Of a stretch of 64,000 nt of DNA, positions 62,301 through 64,000 are shown piece after piece (position 1 is the first letter of the stretch; each line of letters begins with the position of its first letter). Below the pieces are notes generated by a model. The model was not told the origin of the DNA. It saw only the letters and a program-made list of their open reading frames with translations, and did no database searches. The position numbers and the translations under genes were made by a program. The DNA comes from Elysia chlorotica. Taxonomy: Eukaryota > Mollusca > Gastropoda > Plakobranchidae. The stretch spans positions 235,306 to 299,305 of the forward strand of contig RQTK01000081.1 of NCBI GenBank assembly GCA_003991915.1. The letters are read 5' to 3'.

Positions 62301-63403
62301 GAATTAAGATTTAACATTAAAATAAATATTGGTATGGTTAAAAAAAAATACTGTTAAATTTAGGTCATTGGATTAAGTAAAGTGAATTCAACACTTGAAG
62401 GCCATACAAAAAATGTCAGTGAAGAATAAATCTTAAAATAACCAGTTTTGGTCGTATCTATTTTATGGCAAAAAAATTAATAAAAGGAAGTTATTAAATT
62501 TCATTTAAAATCTCTTAAGTTTATGCTCGTAGTAAAAGTCTTTTTACAGGCATTGAATGATAATTAAAACCAACCTCTGCAATGTAGAAAATTTTTACCT
62601 TTAGCTTTTTTTTTCCCCCGGAAAGCCATGGAGGCAGGCCAGTACATTTGAAAATCTTAGATTTGGCTCAAAGTTGCATTTAAATTTAAATTCCTTTGTT
62701 GGCTTTTGCTTTCCAATGTAATCCACTTATGTTTACTTGATATTGTTTTTTTTTTTCAGGCCCGTATTTTCAGCTATCTAATTGTTGAAGATGCAGAAAA
62801 ATTTCCAGGTCGACTTGCCTGTGATCATAATGGATCCATGCTGAAACTTTTAACAGGGGAAAATCTCATCACTCAAATGGCAAATTATTTTGAATTTCTG
62901 TCAGCCATTGCTATCACAAATGAAGGCTTAAAGGGAAGGACAAAAAGAGATGACACAGAACAGGATACAATTAATGCAGAGGTTGGTTTTAATTATCATT
63001 CAATGCCTGTAAAAAGACTTTTACTACGAGCATAAACTTAAGAGATTTTAAATGAAATTTAATAACTTCCTTTTATTAATTTTTTTGCCATAAAATAGAT
63101 ACGACCAAAACTGGTTATTTTAAGTTTTGAGCAATGGAATAGATAGTATGATGTAGTCTGTATGACATGACTGCCTTGATAGACTATTCTTGTACTTTGA
63201 CTTATATCACCAGTATAGTGGCCATCTCCTTGTGTTTTTTATTCTGTTCATAGCTATAAGAAAAGCAATGATGAATATGTGATCAAATAATCTTCTTACA
63301 TTTGGCAGGAGATATTTGTTCTTCTCCATTACTACACTGTAGACAGAGGTGAAGTTGTACTTGCAAATAGGACCTGGCACATAACCACTGCGGGTATAGT
63401 ATC
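50144..63403 (-). CDS. Voltage-gated calcium channel alpha-2/delta-like subunit, 3' part (14 minus-strand exons plus one inverted exon)
   Basis: Alpha-2/delta proteins are extracellular, membrane-anchored subunits that traffic and tune Cav channels. Minus-strand exons from 63403 down to the stop at 50144 join with consistent splice phases at every boundary. They give about 736 residues, or 810 with the inverted exon at 62760-62981. Family landmarks: ALWTAPYLDSWGLNLMI then GVVGIDATLDEI and GVIFHPKL (first Cache), RPWYKR and PYMDSAGVGKVNTIS (second Cache), a Cys-rich stretch, CYLFDYSANLV, a TNLYLLVIEDW segment and a short C-terminal hydrophobic segment (VILNFQLAIMCLSLWLL) followed by ten residues. 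That tail resembles GPI-anchored alpha-2/delta proteins rather than CACHD1, which has a long cytosolic tail. The VWA core and signal peptide lie beyond the right edge. Confidence 0.88.
51956..52011. other. Assembly gap (56 N)
   Basis: Fifty-six N in the last intron of the alpha-2/delta gene, about 240 bp after a poly-G run (around 51697-51719). The true length is unknown. Confidence 0.98.
52203..52365 (-). CDS. Alpha-2/delta exon
   Basis: The exon is 163 bp, phase 1 to 2, with TCTTCAG acceptor and CGCAG|GTGAGC donor. It encodes SKMITGNVSGPCMSGFYYVK and LPKTNLYLLVIEDWMAMK. TNL(Y/I)xLVxE matches (S/T)NL(F/I)(M/F)(V/I)V in vertebrate family members. A 56-base assembly gap lies in the following intron. 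Confidence 0.88.
52527..52575 (-). mobile_element. SINE 3'-end fragment
   Basis: GTTGAGTTGGTTTAACGTCC followed by AACATCAGCACTATATAGGC is the terminal part of the common SINE family (reverse orientation), in an alpha-2/delta intron. Confidence 0.6.
53380..53720 (-). pseudogene. LINE reverse-transcriptase fragment in an alpha-2/delta intron
   Basis: The minus strand encodes ILSRIIIMRVRNKIKPVMTD then EQCGFVEGKGT, a typical LINE RT block (RxKxxPxxxxEQxGFxxGxGT). It continues in another frame with KAFDRVKHIFDQLMPEGCRK and IRNLYWEQRA. A poly-A/T insertion lies inside. It is unrelated to the LINE at 28-30 kb. Confidence 0.75.
53899..54037 (-). CDS. Alpha-2/delta exon
   Basis: The exon is 139 bp, phase 0 to 1, with TTGGCAG acceptor and CTTG|GTAGGT donor. 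It encodes VTLEGLPQKPEDNDDYYRNR and IPNFHNDFGCIQDVVSYSA. Confidence 0.85.
54805..55015 (-). CDS. Alpha-2/delta exon
   Basis: The exon is 211 bp, phase 2 to 0, with TTTTCAG acceptor and AAG|GTCAGG donor. It encodes CYLFDYSANLVMDPDFLTAN and GEVMKHLVYNHKFFKRKESQ. CYLFDYSANLVMD matches the C(Y/F)xIDNNGFIL block of alpha-2/delta-3/4. Confidence 0.9.
55354..55558 (-). CDS. Alpha-2/delta exon (Cys-rich)
   Basis: The exon is 205 bp, phase 1 to 2, with TTAACAG acceptor and CG|GTGAGG donor. It encodes RCYMSEAGGPNSKGRRC, VTGLDILYDDFQNKTLHSM and SCGQMYNCPNGKPGCTT. The number of cysteines suggests an extracellular disulfide-bonded region. Confidence 0.88.
56370..56572 (-). CDS. Alpha-2/delta exon (second Cache domain)
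   Basis: The exon is 203 bp, phase 2 to 1, with CCACAG acceptor and ATCA|GTAAGT donor. It encodes RPWYKRTSSAPHKTSVSTPY, MDSAGVGKVNTISQAVFEG and the Cys cluster CIANPKMGGCPCEVDNDC. PWYKR matches the PLWYRR block of vertebrate alpha-2/delta proteins. Confidence 0.9.
57349..57504 (-). CDS. Alpha-2/delta exon
   Basis: The exon is 156 bp, phase 2 to 2, with CCACAG acceptor and CA|GTGAGT donor. It encodes ADVLITYPIEKIWRERAFES and TNVGLRSGVFRTYPGHRSTR. GLRSGVFRxYPG corresponds to the (T)R(A/T)GL segment before the second Cache domain. Confidence 0.88.
57847..57994 (-). CDS. Alpha-2/delta exon
   Basis: The exon is 148 bp, phase 1 to 2, with ATTCAG acceptor and CAG|GTAATG donor. It encodes PQSHCDPIRYSYNDSLAEKT and LWINGIEEDKGCDIM. 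The family has a Cys-containing YC...D segment at this position. Confidence 0.85.
58788..58980 (-). CDS. Alpha-2/delta exon
   Basis: The exon is 193 bp, phase 0 to 1, TCAACAG acceptor and TGC|GTACGT donor. It encodes EFRRSQEPSDRSNINDSYYN and PLLKKELPGVYERIDVRENE up to NHSTIFL. It lies in the poorly conserved linker between the Cache domains. Confidence 0.85.
59284..59352 (-). CDS. Alpha-2/delta exon
   Basis: The exon is 69 bp, phase 0-0, with donor ATG|GTGAGC. It encodes TYFYASIMNKKYSFAFSLAS, matching the YTWTPVNGTDYSLALVL segment of alpha-2/delta-1. Confidence 0.85.
60739..60885 (-). CDS. Alpha-2/delta exon (Cache continuation)
   Basis: The exon is 147 bp, phase 0-0, TTTCAG acceptor and AGG|GTATGT donor. 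It encodes LLEDPIYIPISGLEQDNGSP and FSDIERAMINGETGVKFIEK; the MI(N/D)GE(T/S)G block is conserved in the family. Confidence 0.9.
61218..61362 (-). CDS. Alpha-2/delta exon (first Cache domain)
   Basis: The exon is 145 bp, phase 2 to 0, with donor AAG|GTGAGG. It encodes YIGVVGIDATLDEIENFLKK and FLINSNSGVIFHPKLKPSTK, matching GVMGVDVSLEDIK...YVLLHPNLQPK of alpha-2/delta-1. Confidence 0.92.
62131..62222 (-). CDS. Alpha-2/delta exon (start of first Cache domain)
   Basis: The exon is 92 bp, ATATAAG acceptor and GGAAA|GTAAGT donor, phase 0 to 2. It encodes NALWTAPYLDSWGLNLMITY and AVPVTSKRTGK, matching the WTxxYxDxxxLGLxIT block of alpha-2/delta-1. Confidence 0.9.
62432..62581. repeat. Left arm of perfect 150-bp inverted repeat
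   Basis: Identical, as reverse complement, to 62975-63124 over 150 bases, with a 393-bp spacer that carries most of the inverted exon. Read on the minus strand, the arm begins TGCAGAGGTTGG. These are the last seven bases of the exon, its donor and the start of its intron, now orphaned at this end. Confidence 0.95.
62760..62981 (+). CDS. Alpha-2/delta exon in inverted orientation
   Basis: A 74-codon exon, phase 0 at both ends, lies on the plus strand between a TTTTTTTTCAG acceptor and a GCAGAG|GTTGGT donor. It encodes ARIFSYLIVEDAEKFPGRLA, CDHNGSMLKLL and NYFEFLSAIAITNE. This matches the alpha-2/delta segment VRVFTYLIG...ACNNKGYY...YLHVLSRPMV that lies between the VWA core and the first Cache domain. 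It belongs between the exons at 63300 and 62131, whose phases (0 and 0) accept it, but it points the wrong way. Perfect 150-bp inverted repeats bound it. As drawn, it cannot be spliced into the minus-strand transcript. Confidence 0.85.
62975..63124. repeat. Right arm of perfect 150-bp inverted repeat
   Basis: This is the reverse complement of 62432-62581 with no mismatch. It contains the 3' end of the inverted exon and its donor site. Confidence 0.95.
63300..63403 (-). CDS. Alpha-2/delta exon (end of VWA region), first visible
   Basis: The exon is 104 bp between CTGCAG and AAT|GTAAGA, phase 1 to 0. It encodes YYTRSGYVPGPICKYNF and then VVMEKNKYLLPN. In known alpha-2/delta proteins a (K/N)YxWPN-type segment is followed directly by (V/A)R(V/I)F(T/S)YLI; the matching continuation lies in the inverted exon at 62760-62981. 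Confidence 0.75.
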
Positions 63404-64000
63404 CTGCAGATTGAATAAAAAATGTTTCATTACATTCTTGACACTAAAAGTATAGAGATAAAGTTCTCTTTTTACACCAGAAATAGTCAAAACATTATTA
63501 TTAAAATGAATGCTTGTAATTCAAAACAAGTTTTCTATTTCTTTTATTAAACTCCCTAAACACAGCTTGAATGATACTTAAAAATATATAACATTTTAAT
63601 TTAGAGAATTGAATGAAATGTCAAAAAAACTAAAATTAAAATAGCGCTTGTTTGTTAAATTAACCACAATAGCAGTAAAAGAAAGATGTAACAAATAATA
63701 CTATCTTAAAAAGTGTAAACTAACATAGCTCTGAAATTTAAATAAATTATCAAGGTGTTCTTGTGCTGTTCTCAATTGACTTGGTGAAGTGTGAAAAAAA
63801 CAATAAAACAAACAACAAAAAAACTAAAAGAAACAGATTTCTTTGTTACAGCTATGTACATTTAAAAATGTCTATACACTGAATTCGCATATGAAACACC
63901 CCTGAAATCTATTTTTGTTTAAGTATCAAAGTAAAAAAATATTTCATAATAATAATGATAATGATAATAATAATAATGATAATAATAATAATAATAATAA
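63404..64000. other. Intron sequence, (AAT)n at the edge
   Basis: AT-rich sequence 5' of the first visible alpha-2/delta exon, with no exon recognised. An AAT/GAT trinucleotide tract runs from about 63945 to the edge. Confidence 0.7.

Noticed and set aside
62706-63035. Plus-strand open frame as an independent gene
   Set aside because: Its central part has splice sites at both ends and matches an alpha-2/delta exon that the minus-strand gene lacks, so it is treated as an inverted exon; the tail after the donor is intron.
50144-63403. Assignment of the minus-strand gene to CACHD1
   Set aside because: CACHD1 has a long cytosolic tail after its TM segment; here the protein ends ten residues after the hydrophobic stretch, and the Cache and PWYKR blocks align better with alpha-2/delta. 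A CACHD1-like origin is not fully excluded.

Overview
The window is eukaryotic nuclear DNA, AT-rich, with long introns, GT-AG exon boundaries, abundant microsatellites and many transposons. The protein families (a rhomboid-like membrane protein, an ITPA pyrophosphatase, a calcium-channel alpha-2/delta subunit) and the repeat content (tRNA-derived SINEs, LINEs, Ty3/gypsy, PIF/Harbinger) fit an invertebrate animal; a mollusc, probably a gastropod, is my best guess from sequence texture, not proof.

Layout. 1-6.3 kb holds no gene, but a 34-bp minisatellite, a 179-bp tandem duplication and a dimeric SINE. 6.4-19.7 kb (+) carries nine exons of an EF-hand/rhomboid (RHBDL1/3-like) protein. The reading frame is intact over all proposed joins, yet the catalytic serine and the two TM2 oxyanion residues are replaced, so it looks like a pseudoprotease. 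Its introns hold a foldback element, an RS-peptide repeat, a SINE and a LINE tail. 22.0-26.6 kb is a decayed Ty3/gypsy element with both LTRs. 27.4-30.2 kb is a decayed LINE (-) with a second LINE fragment nested inside it. 30.5-31.2 kb is an inverted second copy of the RS-peptide repeat. 32.6-33.5 kb is a broken GPCR-like sequence.

35.95-40.3 kb is a structurally complete PIF/Harbinger transposon with a two-exon DDE transposase (-) and a two-exon MADF/BESS protein (+), beside a SINE. 41.2-41.8 kb is a solo LTR with a perfect 5-bp target duplication. 42.7-43.7 kb (+) holds the last two exons of ITPA; its first exon(s) were not found. 44.1-44.7 kb is a miniature Harbinger derivative that keeps the first residues of both Harbinger genes.

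50.1-63.4 kb (-) holds the 3' part of a calcium-channel alpha-2/delta gene: fourteen exons on the minus strand whose splice phases all agree. A fifteenth exon, homologous to the end of the VWA region and needed between two of the others, lies on the plus strand between perfect 150-bp inverted repeats. This exon-containing inversion is the most striking structure in the window; it is either real (fixed or polymorphic) or an assembly error, and it would matter for the gene product. The 5' end of the gene lies beyond 64 kb. The three host genes have no evident functional link.
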